Positions 19,206 through 31,212 of a stretch of DNA of 64,000 bases are shown in pieces; within the stretch, counting starts at the first letter, position 1, and the number at the start of each line of letters is the position of its first letter. Location of the stretch: NCBI GenBank assembly GCA_015501585.1, contig JADNRY010000012.1, forward strand, positions 620,001-684,000. The letters are read 5' to 3'. The DNA is from Rhodocollybia butyracea. Taxonomy: Eukaryota; Basidiomycota; Agaricomycetes; Agaricales; Omphalotaceae. Made by a program: the position numbers and the translations under genes. The notes beneath the pieces are model-generated. The model was not told where the DNA came from. It saw nothing but the letters and a program-made list of their open reading frames with translations, and did no database searches.

Positions 19206-19965
19206 CTACGCTTTTATCTCAATGAACGGAACGTAACATTCCACCGTCTGGTCGAATTCTATACTCAAAGTCCATGTTCCATTTGCTCTCCACTGCTTTT
19301 TGAGGAGTGAGTCGTAGAATAAGACCTGAACGTGTTTTCCTTCTAGATAAAACCCGGATATGCAAGGTTTCGGCCCGAGATATTCATCTAGTAAGGTTAC
19401 AAAAGTCAGAAAGTTGCGATGAGATGAAGGTACTCACAGCGTCGGGGCGAAATACTACCACTGTTCGGCACGTAGTTCAAGCCAGTAGCACAGACTTCGT
19501 CGCTAGCCAGCTCCGAATAGTAGTAGAAAGCCATGCCAAATAAATCCTCGCCTTTTCTGAAAGGAATCTGAGGTAGACAGTATTTGATGTATGAGTTTCA
19601 ATCTGGTAAATAGACGCTGACCTTGGCGACCTTGCTTTGAGACCGAAAAGTTTGAGGAACTACCAGAAAACCATCACAAGGAGCGATGGCCTGCTGAGAA
19701 GGGTATTTTTCCAGTGGAGATGCCTACGACGCGTTGCAAATGAGTTGACCATGCTACTGCTCGTTGCGTTAAAGCTTGCCTCCAAAGTCATTTTATGCAG
19801 CTGCCTGTCCTTCAGATAATCTTTTTCATATTCTGCGCGAGCTTTTCTTTCCTCAGTAGACAGAAAAGAGAACGGTTTCAAGCCAGTTCGAGCGCGCTTT
19901 TCGTCTCGTTTTGCGTTGAAAACACGGAGAGAGTGATCGTCCCAAGTTCTATGAGCAGTAAACAT
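19206..19965 (-). CDS. Uncharacterised protein, multi-exon
   Basis: The start ATG at 19963-19965 gives MFTAHRTWDDHSLRVFNAKR. A charged stretch follows (STEERKARAEYEKDYLKD). After an uncertain junction around 19700-19760 the frame reads EKYPSQQAIAPCDGFLVVPQ and joins by an intron to IPFRKGEDLFGMAFYYYSEL and DEVCATGLNYVPNSG. Another intron leads to YEYLGPKPCISGFYLEGKHV, then a tail ending ECYVPFIEIKA with stop at 19206. The three downstream segments splice cleanly with GT-AG introns. The first junction is not resolved. I do not recognise the family; no signal peptide or TM segment is evident. Confidence 0.45.
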
Positions 19966-20516
19966 TGATGAAGAAAAACGAGGCAAGGCCGTGTTTTCGT
20001 ATCAACAGGCGCCGGGCGAAAGTCATACGATGTTGACAGAACCACGGTATATTCTGTGGCGAGACACAAAGTGCTACAAGCAGCCGAAGAACTACTAAAA
20101 AAACAAGATCAGAAGATGGAAAGGCTCTTCTGAAGAAAGAAAGGATGGTGGCAGTGTAAGCGCACGTGATCACACTAGTATACTTACACAAAAAGTAAGC
20201 TTCGCGCAGTGAACCGCTTCTGCCAAACCGGACTAGACTACACGCGTACTTCCCTCGACACTGTCGCAATAAAAAAGACTACCCTACGTATTCGTCAAAA
20301 AGCTCCCAGTGGTACTTGAAGCTTGAGAAGCCTGGTGACCGTCACGAAAAGGTCAAACCAATCACCGCCGAGCCGCTGGGTAGATGACCCGTCGCCGGCC
20401 CAATCAGCAATACCGGATGAACTAGGAGTGTCAGCCCTCCATAACCTACACAGAATCTCTGGCTGGTAGCGCAGGAACTATACAATCAACACAACTTCAG
20501 CTTTCAAAGGCTTTCA

Positions 20517-21518
20517 ATGTTGGTATCATCCTGCTCCGAGCCTCAGTCAAGGGAACGAATCAACATTGCACTACTTCTCTGTGACGATCTCTTTCCAGAA
20601 ATTGTCGTAGAGCACGGTGAACATGCCAAAATTTTTGAAGACTTTATGCGAAGATCTTTGACCTTTGCCCAATGTACTGCCTCAGACCACTTCAATCATG
20701 ATCTGGAACTCACGATGGACGTGTACGACGCACAAAAGATGGAATATCCCTCAGAGGAGCAGATTGATGGCTACGATGCATTCATGTGTACCGGGAGTGG
20801 TAAGTACGATAATCCAGCACTGCTTTACACCGAGTGCATTCAGCTCATGGTTCAATTTTATTTTAGCCTCATCTGCTTATGATCAAGTGGAATGGATCCA
20901 AACACTGATTTTGTTCATTGCACATCTAGCAAAGAACCATCCGAAAGTCAAAATATTTGGTATTTGTTTCGGACACCAGATCATATCCCTTGCCCTTGGG
21001 GGCACTTGTGTCATCATGAACGAAGGTAGATGGGAAATTGGCCCCACCAAACTATGTTTGACAGACGTAGGAGAGGAGATATTTGGAGTGAAAGATAAGC
21101 TCGTAAGCTACCAGCCACTGTATATGGTCAAAGTCGTTGAATTTTCCCATTTAGATTCTTCAAGAAATTCACCACGACCACGTCCCCTTCATCCCAAAAG
21201 GTTTCCACCTTCTTGCGTCCACGGACGGATGCATGAATCAAGGGATGGTGTCGTTCCTGGGAACCGAGTATCAGTTTTCCCAAACCACCCCTCCGCTCGT
21301 CTTCGAATCATGCCATTTTACCTCCTTCCCAGTCTCAAGTCCACGTCCTCACCGTGCAAGGACATCCTGAATTTACCGGGCCTATCGCAACCAAGATCGT
21401 GGACAAATTATTGGGGTCTGGAAACACACTCGATCTTGAAAGACAAAACAAAATGCCGGGTCAGGATGGTGAAATCATTGGAAGGGCTTTTTGGAAAATA
21501 CTTACTAAAATGCTGTGA
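20517..21518 (+). CDS. Class I glutamine amidotransferase-like, copy 3
   Basis: Divergent third member on the opposite strand. Exons 20517-20799, 20867-21102 and 21155-21518, with canonical GT-AG introns at the same places as copies 1 and 2. It carries NIALLLCDDLFPEIVVEHGE, MCTGS, the nucleophile KIFGICFGHQIISLALGGT, HHDHVPFIPKGFHLLASTDG, and after a frame change VLTVQGHPEFTGP to IIGRAFWKIL. The frame changes between TTPPL and SQVHVLTV. Either a 34 nt GT-AG segment (21299-21332) is removed, shorter than the other introns here, or there is one extra base. It lies 88 bp before the GAL80-like gene. Physiological substrate unknown. Confidence 0.7.
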
Positions 21519-21606
21519 GGGTATATCCCGCGTTATTCGGTATATTATGAAGCGAAAAAAATCGATCTTTTAAATGCGACAAGCCTTTCAGACTTCTTCA
21601 GTGACA

Positions 21607-22902
21607 ATGGCAGCCAATTCCCAGCCAATTCATCTAGGTTTCGTTGGCCTGTCATCCAAAGGGTGGGCTGCAATGATGCTAGCACCTCCTCTCTTCGAAC
21701 AACCCTTGGCCCCGAAGTACACTCTTGTTGCTGTATCGACTACAAATCCTGAGTCTGCACAGGCTAGTGCGGAGAAGTACACCCAGCTCGGCCAAGCGAA
21801 CAACAAAAACCCTGCTGTCCGAGCATATCATGGTTCCGCCGAGCACATTACTCAAGATGAAGACATCGACATGGTCGCAGTTGCTATCAAACCAGTGTAC
21901 CAAAAAGACGCCGCGATGAAGGTGATCGAAGCTGGAAAGGATCTGTTTATTGAGTGGCCTGTGGGGAAGAATTTGTCTCAAACTCGAGAGATTTGTGAGG
22001 CCGCGAAGAAGCAAGGCATTAAAACGATGGTAGGGTGCCAGGCGAGGTTCACCGGATTTGCAATCAAGGTATGCAGAAATAGTATTCCATGTCCTTTAAC
22101 TGTATTTGTGTACTGCCAACAGATTAGATCGATGTTGGCTGCAGAGGAACTTGGAAAGATATACTCTTCAAATCTGGTAATTCATTCTTTTGGCGGGTAC
22201 TACGATCGCCAACCACAAATTGATAGATCGTATCCTTCAACCGCGGATGGGGCCCAATCGTCCTCGATACCTTTAAGCATATGGCCAGTGCGGCGAACGG
22301 TGCCATATAATCTCTTATATCCAACGTATCTGCCCTAAGCCCTTTCCTTAGGTGCCACTCTCCTCGACGTCGGAGGCGGCCATGCTGTCGACATACTCAT
22401 GCACACTCTTGGTCCCGTCGCATCTCTCTCTGCCGTGGTTACCAACCATCACTCAACTACGGCGGTGATCGATTCCACAACCATGAAGCCCACCGGGGAG
22501 AAAATACCCCAGGACGGACAAAGTCAAGTGTGTGTAAGTGGAATCTTGCATACCAAAGTAGGTAAGGAAGCAGAGGTCGTACAGACACCATTCAGCCTGC
22601 ACCTCCAATCCGGGGTCAAGGAGGGGGATTTCAATTGGATTATAATGTGCGAGAAGGGCACCCTTCGAGTTCAAGCCGACACGAAACTTGGATTCTTCGA
22701 TCCTTCACCTGTGCTGTACTGGAATGGAGAAAAGGTCGAACTCGGTCAGAAAGGAGACCAGAGAATTGCCTTGGCTTGGGAGGCGTTTGCTGACAGAAGG
22801 AATAGCGAATATGCCGAAGTAGATGATGCACTGAGGACAAAGGAGGTGCTTGATGCTGTGGTAAGGAGCTCGAAGGAAGGAAGGAGAATCGATTTGTTGT
22901 GA
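21607..22902 (+). CDS. GAL80-like Gfo/Idh/MocA family oxidoreductase
   Basis: NAD(P)-binding Rossmann protein with the GAL80-type start LGFVGLSSKGWA. Next come VAIKPVYQ, LFIEWPVGKNLSQT and MVGCQARFTGFAIK. After an intron at 22069-22122 the frame gives GKIYSSNLVIHSFGGYYDRQ. The second intron 22300-22351 leads to GATLLDVGGGHAVDILMHTL. Between TAD and the clearly homologous-looking PIVLDTFKHMASAANG the frame moves by one. One extra G in the run at 22249-22252 would restore it, so this is a probable assembly error or a fresh frameshift. An in-frame ATG at 21574 is an alternative start. Whether it represses galactose genes as in yeast or acts as an enzyme cannot be told; agarics mostly lack a GAL4 system, so an enzyme is more likely. 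Confidence 0.78.
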
Positions 22903-24200
22903 TAAGAAGTGAATTTCCACCCCAGATACAGAATGTACGAAGATCTAAGTAGCAAATTAAAGTTGGAAGTCTTCTTAGGTTCCGATTCCCGAGAATCTGG
23001 ATATATGCGTATCAGTATCACGGATATATGATTTTCAGTCGTACCTTCTCAGCTGCTATAGCTTCCGTAACCGTGCGACTACAAGTGCATAGGAAGAATA
23101 TGCTCGACGCGGCCCCGATTACTTATTTCCCAGTCGGATTTTTTCCATGTAATGGATAGTAGATTTTTTTCCAGATATGTTATGGTTTCAAAAAATTTCA
23201 ACCTTCGTTACCTTCATCCGTCAAATCTAGGCGATTAAACCCCTTTCCGACAAGTGTACACGGTTCGTCATTGACAGATTAAGTGTCTTGAACTGCCTTA
23301 TCGGCTTTGCTTCGGAGCTGAAGAAACGATGGTCACTAGGCTCTAACTGACATACGAGGAGCAGACGATGAAGACACAAGGACTTCTGGGGGGAGCACAT
23401 GGGGATGATAATCGAGCTATATAGTGTTACTGGTCAAAGCCACAAAGCTGTGGAATTAATTGAGAAGAGGGTGCTCACGAGGAACTCAATGATTGAATGC
23501 AAGATGAAGTGGGGACGTGTGGTCGAATATCAAAATAGAAATGGCACGTACCTCTCCACCATCCGGACAGATTTGCAGCATCTACGTAGAGAAAGAAGGT
23601 CAGACGGTGAGTGACGTCTCAAAAAGTACTAGTCGAGGATTATTTTTAAGACAGATCGTATACATTGGTGGCTGGGCTTGGGGGAAGCCTGAGGGATGCC
23701 GGAGAAAAAATAGGAACGTCAACCTAAGGACCCAAGCAAAATACATAGAGAAAATCGCTTTAAATCTATGCCTGATTCGCGACCATTTCGCGGAAACTTA
23801 TTGGTCCAAGATTAGTCCGACACGGAGTGTGGGGAATATATTCGGGAAAGACTTGGAAGAGGTAGTGGATTTCGCAGAACTAGCGTATGGATTTGCCAGC
23901 GAGGCACTATAGTGAGAAAATGTTGAACTCTGGGAGAAAACAAGAAAGGCACTCGCGGGCCAGGGTCATGCCGAAGGCAACCCCGTGTGCTTGTTGAGCT
24001 ATTTTACCCACATCTGTGCCTGATTTGATAATTCGTGATTACATTTCGTTTTGCCTTCCTCCAAGTGCGACTGCATTCACTCATTTTAGAACGCTGATTC
24101 TGAACAGTTTATCTCCACGACCCACTCTTTTTATTTCCGTCGGCTCTTGTTCTCTTACCATCATCATCCTTGTCTACCGCAGACGCCTTTCAACGCCGCG
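22903..24200. other. Intergenic stretch with a doubtful ORF
   Basis: The plus-strand frame 23517-23912 (131 codons; includes DLEEVVDFAELAYGFASEAL near its end) is the only long opening. It has no recognisable motif and no obvious splice partners, so I do not call it a gene. The 100 bp before 24201 is pyrimidine-rich (CCATCATCATCC) and is probably the promoter or 5' UTR of the next gene. Confidence 0.35.
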
Positions 24201-27200
24201 ATGAATGAGCAGGATGCTCTGCACAACTCTACAACGCCTCCTCATTTGCAGCCCAGTATTCTCGTAGCTGTGGCTACACTCGTTCTCGCTGGCTCTGCCG
24301 TTTTCTGGAAGTCTAATTTGCGCCTTGGAAACCTCAGGACGTTGCCTAAAGCAATTAGAAGTGAACAAGCAACTAGTACGTGGCTTTCTGCGTTACATTT
24401 TTCAAAGAATTAATCATGAAACAGCTCTGGACGATGAACACGAGACACATGGTCGGTCTCCCATTCTGTGAAACTCGCCATGTGTCATTACATTAATCTT
24501 CATTCACAGATGCTGGAGAAAGTAGCACGCTCAACGACAGCTCAAAAGCAACTGCTTCTAGGTCAAAGGAACGTCGTAAGCGAAGGAAAGACCCTATGAA
24601 AGAGCTGATGAAAGGAGGCAAACGAGGCAAGGACCTGGCAAAGCTGCTAAAACATGTGGACTTGCCCGGCTCTAATGAGTCATCATCAGCTCTAAATTCA
24701 GCATCCAGCTCGGCGACTATGTCGGTGACATTAGAGCAGTCGAGTCGCAATCGCAGTGACTCACGCTCAGAGTCTGGAGCTCGTGGTCTATCTGCATCGC
24801 GCTCGTCACGGTCTGTATCCATATCTTCGGTCGCCGAAGCATCCGCGCGAGGAGCTCCATTCGGAGAAGATGACGAAGAGGAAGAGATAACATCGACTGA
24901 AATCCCACCTTCCCCTGTTGTTCCGGAAACCAGCCATTCGCCATCCACATCATATGATAGTACGCCTTCTCTAGTATTTTCGCTAAACTCTGCAGGTACA
25001 GCGGACACCTCGATTCAATCTGTTGACTTGGGTCCCGCCCTAGACGAGGCCCCCAAATCAATAACAAATACCCGACGTAACAAGAATAGTAATTCCAAGA
25101 ATAGCACACTCCATAATTCCTCCATCGATAATCTCGACCGAGCGCCATCCCAATCAATGCCTTCTGTGTCTACAGCACTTTATACCCGTCAGAAGGAGTC
25201 CGACTCATCTTCCTCTACCCTGACCACGATCCCTTCCTCATCTGGTTCGCTTTCTTCCCCTCGGGTCGCTCACCCTCCTCGTTTCCGTTCCCAAACCCGT
25301 CCCGAGTCTACAGCTTCTCTGGGTTCTCCCTCGATGCCGATTTACTCTACTTTCCACTCTACCGGGTCAGTGCCAGAACTTGAATCCGTACATACGGATG
25401 CAGAGCTTATTGAGAGTGGGAGTCATTCCGCCTCATCGCCTTCATTTAACTTTCCCACGTTGAACCCAGCATCCGTTCCAGGTTCTAGCAAATCGAGCTC
25501 TAGTCCAGTCCCTGGTACTCCATCAGGGAGTGCCAATTCCTCTGGTCTTACTACACAAACACAAATTGCATCATTAAGAGGAGCCCTGGAAGCCTCGAGG
25601 CAGCGCGAAGAGGAAGCCAAAGCAAGGGAAGAGAGAATGCGAGGCGAATTAGAGAAATTAGAGAACATGCTCCGATGGGAAGGAAGCCTCTGGAGGCGAA
25701 GAGAGGGAGAGGTAATTATTTCCTACCTCATTATCAATGAAGCTGTTCTGACTACCTCATAATAAGTTTCAAGCTCAAATTCATCATCTCGTACAACAAA
25801 TACAGTGCTACGCCGCATATTTCCCACCTTTGCAATCTCCGCAAGCGTTTCCTTTGCAGAATCTCGCTGTTCCGCAACCGCAGCGGTCTTTTGGAAAAAA
25901 TTCGCATGCAAAGGGGAAACGGCCTCACACCCAAAGTCAAGCGTCACCGACGTCTTCTAGATCAACTTCCAAGTCTTCACGTCCATCGCACAGTTCTCAT
26001 GCTTCCCCCATACCACATTTAACACAACTTCCCGAAGGTCAAAGTACCAGTCGAGGATCTTCCTCGCCCTCCATAGGATCCCCTCTTGTACCTCCGAGTA
26101 GAATGTTCTCTCCCGCTGCGTCATTTTCGCCTGGAATTTCTTCAACTCCTTACGGCGTTGGCCCGTTTTCTCCTTCTTTCGCTATGTTCTCGCCAGCTGG
26201 TTTACCTACTGGAGGCATGCCTTTTGCGAGCCCACCCGCAAGCATGACGTCTCCCCTTAGTCCATATCCTTCATATTTGTCATATAATCCGTATTCAGCT
26301 TTCGGCTCCGTTCCACCCACTGGCCAACCTAATGCGAGTGGGACCTCGTCAGATGGAGCAAAGATGCATCCAATGCAGTTTTTAAACATGTTGAATAACG
26401 CTGGAAACGGAACTGCGGCTAGTGGTACAGAGACTGGTGGCATGAGCACCTCTTCGACCATGTCCTCTCTGGCTTCGGGTACGGAATCGGCCGACTCTGC
26501 TTCACCAGAGTTCACGACTTCACCCAGTCCATCTCCAGGAGTTGCGAGGGAACGAGGCAGGAAAAGGGGGCGTGGAGGTGCTGCTGGAACCAGTGACCGT
26601 ATAGCCCCTGGATATACTCCCGAGTACTCTCACTATGGTTATCCTTACGGATATCCGTACTCGCACCCAACACCAAACTCGTATCAGCTGTACTCGGGAG
26701 CTTCCCCGCTACAGACAGAAAGTGGTAAAGACAAAGAAGAAGGACTAGGTGATGTTGTCGAGAACGACAAGAATAGCGCATATGATTCTAACGACGATGA
26801 AGATGACGACGGAAGTGGCCAAGTTAACGAATTGTTGGCTGATGCCATTTTGAAGCGACCTGAAAGCATGATGGGGCTGAGGAGATCAGGTTCTGGCTCA
26901 GGACGATCTTCGAAATCCAATATTAGGATCAAAGAAAAGGAAAAGTTGCAGTTATCACCAACGGAACTAGGGTTCAGACTCGGTGACGGTTCTCAGACTG
27001 GTGACGAAACGGTTATCTTATCGTCGCCAGGCTCTGATTCCGCAGGTCTTGGTCTTGGACTGGGCCTCGACTGGGTCAAAGATCCCGGTCTTTTCCGCCG
27101 CGAGTCGGACGAACTATCTTCCTATCGAAATCAGCCAACGCTTGCCTCACTGACGATGCCTTTGGAATCAAAATTGCCGTCTACAGATTCCAATACTCCG

Positions 27201-27539
27201 GATCTGGCGAATGAAAATGACTCTTCTTCATCCTCTTCGTCCCAATCCGCTTCCACTGAATCATCGGAATCCTTAGCAGAGACACCACCAGTCGAGTTCA
27301 CCTTTCCTTCCATAGCAACTTGGGGGTATTCGTACCGAACTCACTCCGCTGGTAATTTCGAAGGGGCAAAGAACAACGAGCCATTGCCTAGTCAACCCTT
27401 AGAGGTATCATCTACTGATGATGTTTGCATGGAGGAAGAGAGTACCCCCCCTGCAGATACATTGTCCAAGGCCATCGATGGCATGACCGTACCTATAGCT
27501 CTAGATGACGACCCACATGTTCCGAACGACCATCATTAG
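24201..27539 (+). CDS. Serine-rich single-pass membrane protein with coiled coil, unknown function
   Basis: Predicted exons 24201-24375, 24425-24451 (27 nt), 24510-25711 and 25767-27539, giving about 1,050 residues. A hydrophobic helix near residues 20-38 (PSILVAVATLVLAGSAVFW) precedes a basic segment, KERRKRRKDPMKELMKGGKR. Long Ser/Thr/Pro-rich disordered regions follow. A coiled coil (ASRQREEEAKAREERMRGEL) sits in the middle and continues after the intron as FQAQIHHLVQQIQCYAAYF. Later parts include a Gly/Tyr/Pro stretch, acidic SNDDEDDDGSGQ and more Ser-rich sequence. The 27 nt exon keeps phase 1 on both sides and splits a 134 nt gap into introns of 49 and 58 nt. No family recognised. Confidence 0.65.
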
Positions 27540-27899
27540 CGACAAAGTGCCAATGTGAAAACGTATTTCTTGGTTTGTTGTATGACATCGTTTCATTCAC
27601 TTTCTTTCTATTGACTTATTGCATTCTATATTCGTCCAACCATCATCTTGTTACTAGCATAACATATTCTTGTTTCTTGTCGGATTAGCCTTGATGGACT
27701 TTGAACTTCCCTTTGTTTTGAATCGGTATTAACATGACATATTAAATAAGTACATACGATCTATTGATTCTGGAATGCCGAAATACAATGACAAAAATGA
27801 TTAACATAGACTACATAGTTGTTTGAGCTATGGTCGTTTTTTCACAAATTTGTTCATTTTTTGGATTTAAAAATATGATGTTTATAAAAATCTAATCAA
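27540..27899. other. Intergenic, AT-rich
   Basis: 3' flank of the serine-rich gene and left flank of the retroelement. AT-rich, no ORF or repeat of note. Confidence 0.5.
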
Positions 27900-28228
27900 C
27901 GAGGTAAGTGGTCTAAGCCTACTACCCAATTCCTCACTCACCGATGGTCAGTGTACGCTCCGCGCGCCTCAGACCCCGCTCTCCTTTCCATCGGTTCGAA
28001 CTAGTGCTCCGGCACTCGGATATTCTCTATCCCTTCCGGCTTCGGCCCTTTCTGCTATTTCTCCTGACCCCTGTCTATCAATCATGTACTTATAAACCTG
28101 AGGGCCGCAGTAGACTTGCAAGTTTTCCTCCCTGTCTAACTTGCCTGCGAGTCCTCAGTGATAATATCTACACTAGCCGTTTTGTCTTTTGCGCTACATT
28201 CTATTATCATCGCTTCACTCATACTCCT

Positions 28229-29389
28229 ATGACTAATGGTGTTAATCCTGAACGACTCCCCGCTGGACAGAGGTCCGAAGGGCAACATCCAACCGGAACT
28301 ACCCCCGGTGTTTCCCAAGAATGTGTCGATGTCACCAAAGAGTTTGAGAAAGGAGAAATCACCAAGCTCGGTGCACTCCTCTCAATTCAGAGAATCCTTG
28401 CCACTGCAGAGCTCTCAGAAAACACTGTTGAGCAGACTCTCGACTTCTATCTTAACCTCCTCGACATCATGGAAGCTGAACAGGAGAAGGCTGCTCAAGT
28501 CGGGGGTAACCAAGACCCCAACAGAGAATCGGAGCCTAACCGAACAACTCACAAACGCCCCCGAGCAGGACCAGCATCTGATGATGACTCCGACGATGAC
28601 GAGGACAAAGAACGTTCCCCTCGTAAAAAGATTAACCCCAATTTATTTTCCTGGAACTCTCGTACAAGCTCCGTACACTTATCACCGGACTTGGAGAAAA
28701 CCCGAATTACTCTCGAGAATTTCGCCCGGGACCCAAGTTTTGCCCGAAACTCCATTGTCTCTCAACCTGACTGTCCTGCCTTCAGCTTCGAAGACTGGGA
28801 TGACCTTGTCAGGGGGAAACCTGCAAAGTTTGACCACATCCTGTCTAGCATCCACGCAACTTCGCTTGATGAACGACAAAGTCAAAAACTCGGTGAAATT
28901 GAATTCAGGTTTGGAACACACGTCGCCGGTCAAAATGTCACTACCCACGGAGAGTGGTCAATCACGTACGACAGGTACATCAGAGCCGCCACTTATGTCT
29001 TCCCCCACCGGAGTGGAGAATTCAATTCTTACCGGGACCACATCTCCCAACTCTTCGCCTCTATACCCGTGTCCTTCCATGACCGAGTCCTTAACTATGA
29101 CAAAGCGGTACGGCTCAAAGTCTCGCAAACGCGTTGCCACTTGCTCTCCGAGTTTGCTGCGTTCACAGACCTCTCTCTTCTCTGGCTCCAAGCGCCCTCG
29201 TGGACTGGAAACGCCCAGCCAAAACCTGGAAATAATGGAAAAGAGAAGAGCAACAACCACCGACGAGACCCATGCAGAAGATTCAATGAGAAAAAATGCC
29301 CAAACAACGCTCAAACTTGCACATACAAACACATCTGCTCCAACTGCAAGAGTAACAACCATACCCGAGCAGACTGTCCCTCCAACTGA
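28229..29389 (+). CDS. DIRS ORF1, gag-like with zinc fingers
   Basis: 387 codons from the ATG at 28229; the frame is open further upstream but the leader there is GC-rich and unlikely to be translated. A charged linker (DDDSDDDEDKERSPRKK) is followed by a conserved middle region (AFSFEDWDDLVRGKPAKFDH). The C-terminus has a CCCH-like finger, C-x7-C-x6-C-x3-H starting at CRRFNEKKC, and then a CCHC knuckle, CSNCKSNNHTRADC. This is the nucleic-acid-binding gag role. A long ORF in another frame over the same DNA (28236-29432) is a shadow. Confidence 0.75.
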   Translation: MTNGVNPERLPAGQRSEGQHPTGTTPGVSQECVDVTKEFEKGEITKLGALLSIQRILATAELSENTVEQTLDFYLNLLDIMEAEQEKAAQVGGNQDPNRESEPNRTTHKRPRAGPASDDDSDDDEDKERSPRKKINPNLFSWNSRTSSVHLSPDLEKTRITLENFARDPSFARNSIVSQPDCPAFSFEDWDDLVRGKPAKFDHILSSIHATSLDERQSQKLGEIEFRFGTHVAGQNVTTHGEWSITYDRYIRAATYVFPHRSGEFNSYRDHISQLFASIPVSFHDRVLNYDKAVRLKVSQTRCHLLSEFAAFTDLSLLWLQAPSWTGNAQPKPGNNGKEKSNNHRRDPCRRFNEKKCPNNAQTCTYKHICSNCKSNNHTRADCPSN

Positions 29390-29486
29390 ACGATGGTTCC
29401 GCCGTCCCCGTTACGCCTGTGATTTTATCTGAGATAACTCTGACGATGCTACTGAAAGGGATACACTCGCGAGGGCATCAGAGACT

Positions 29487-31212
29487 ATGCCGCCACTCCC
29501 TCGTCCACCGTCAAATGAAATTCTCAATGACACTGCAATTCAGACTATTAAACAGTACCCTCACCTTTTCCGCTTGACTACACCCATCAAGGCGGACCAG
29601 TTCAAAGACCTTCTACAAAATCATCCTAACCGTCCACTCGTGAACTCCATCCTCCAAGGACTCAGGTATGGTTTCTGGCCATGGGCTGAAACTGACATCC
29701 CTTCCATGCCATCAACCTTGGACCGTTCCTATCCGCTCAAAGACAATAAGCACATCATCTTCTCATGCGAACAACGTGATGCAGAAATTACTGCGCACCG
29801 TTTCTCCCAAGGTTTTCCAGAACTACTCCCAGGAATGCAGTCAATACCTGTTGTCGTTGTTCCCAAGCCCCATTCGGATAAACTGCGTCTTACTGTCCAC
29901 CACAGTGCTGGACCGTTCTCTCCCAACTCGCTAATTGACCGGAAGTATGTCTCTGTTAAACTTGACAATCTCCGCGATCTTGGAACTGCTTTACTCCGCG
30001 TTCGCCGCCTGTACGGTCGAGACCGTCAACTTGTTGTGTTCAAGTCTGATGTCTCTCAGGCTTACCGACAACTTCCTATGGATCCCCGCTGGCAGATACG
30101 TCAAGTCGTTAAGATTGATAACCTATTCCATACTGATCACTGCAATAACTTTGGTAATCGAGGTGCTGGTGGGATATGGGGTAACTTCTTTGCCCTAGTC
30201 CTCTGGATTGCAATATTTGTCCTACTGCTATCAGATATTTTCGGTTATGTGGATGATGCTTTCAGCTGGGAATTTGATGATAACTTCGAGTTCTACCCTC
30301 CATATAACAAATCCTTCCCTAGAAAACAGACTCAGCTCCTGCTACTCTGGGATAAACTCGGTATACCACATGATGAACCTAAACAGTTGTGGGCTATACC
30401 CTCCTCATCATTGGTTTTGAAGTTGACCCCAACGCCATGACCATCACCATGCCTGAAGACTCGCACTCAGATCTCCTAGCTGCTTTACGCGAATTTGCTG
30501 TGCCGGGAAACGCTGGGAACTGCGGGAATTTCAGCGAATTGGTGGTTGGGTAAATTGGGCATTGAACGTTTACCCACTCCTTCGCCCTGGCCTTTCTGCG
30601 TTGTACGAGAAAATGTCGGGCAAGGACCAACCTGATAAGCGGATCTGGATCAATAACGCTGTTTGCCAACAGCTTGAATGGGTTAGTACTCACATCAAGA
30701 ATTCTAGTGGCATTCGATTGCTGGAATCTGAAGAATGGGGACCCGACGAAGCTGATCTTGTGTTGTACACAGACGCTTGTCTGTCTGGTATGGGCTTCTG
30801 GGTGAAATCCAGGGAAACTGTCCTAGGATATCAATATCGCATCCCTGATGAGTCCAAAAACCCCATTTTCTATTTTGAAGCACTCACCATTGTCTCTGCC
30901 ATTCTATACGCCATTGAGTTCTCTAACCCTCCTCTGAAACGCATTTTCGTCTTCACGGACAACACTAATACAGTCGACGTCTTCAACTCCTTGAAAGCTA
31001 AAGAAGAGTACAATTCGCTTCTTATCACCACCGTCGAACACGCCCTTAATGCCGGCATTCAGTTCCGCATCGGCCACATCCCCGGTGAATTAAACTCTAT
31101 CGCTGATGCTCTCTCCCGCTTCAACAATGAGAAAGTGTACGAACTTTCTCCCTCCATGATAATTACACCTTTTCAACCCCCTCAATTGCTGCTGGGGGCA
31201 GCTAAAAAATGA
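29487..31212 (+). pseudogene. DIRS reverse transcriptase/RNase H, frameshifted
   Basis: RT domain: VVVPKPHSDKLRLTVHHSAG, FKSDVSQAYRQLPMDPRWQI, and the catalytic FGYVDDAFSWEF. RNase H-like region: ADLVLYTDACLSGMGFWV, FEALTIVSAILYAIEF, FVFTDNTNTVDVF and HIPGELNSIADALSR. The frame breaks twice, at about 30399-30401 (CCC) and about 30503-30507 (CCGGG). In each case one missing C or G would restore it. The last frame ends with the TGA at 31210-31212, overlapping the ATG of the recombinase ORF as ATGA. Confidence 0.8.

Noticed and set aside
21299..21332. A 34 nt GT-AG intron in amidotransferase-like copy 3
   Set aside because: It restores frame, but every other well-supported intron in the window is longer (mostly 45-60 nt). 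Kept only as one of two explanations.
23517..23912. 131-codon ORF as a gene
   Set aside because: No motif, no codon or splice support, and isolated in an AT-rich gap.
24493..25008. Long minus-strand ORF opposite the serine-rich gene
   Set aside because: It is the antisense of Ser-rich codons, with no motif and no splice partners.
28236..29432. A 398-codon plus-strand ORF
   Set aside because: It overlaps DIRS ORF1 in another frame and is Ser/Thr/Pro-rich without motifs, while the ORF1 frame carries the zinc knuckle. It is a shadow frame.
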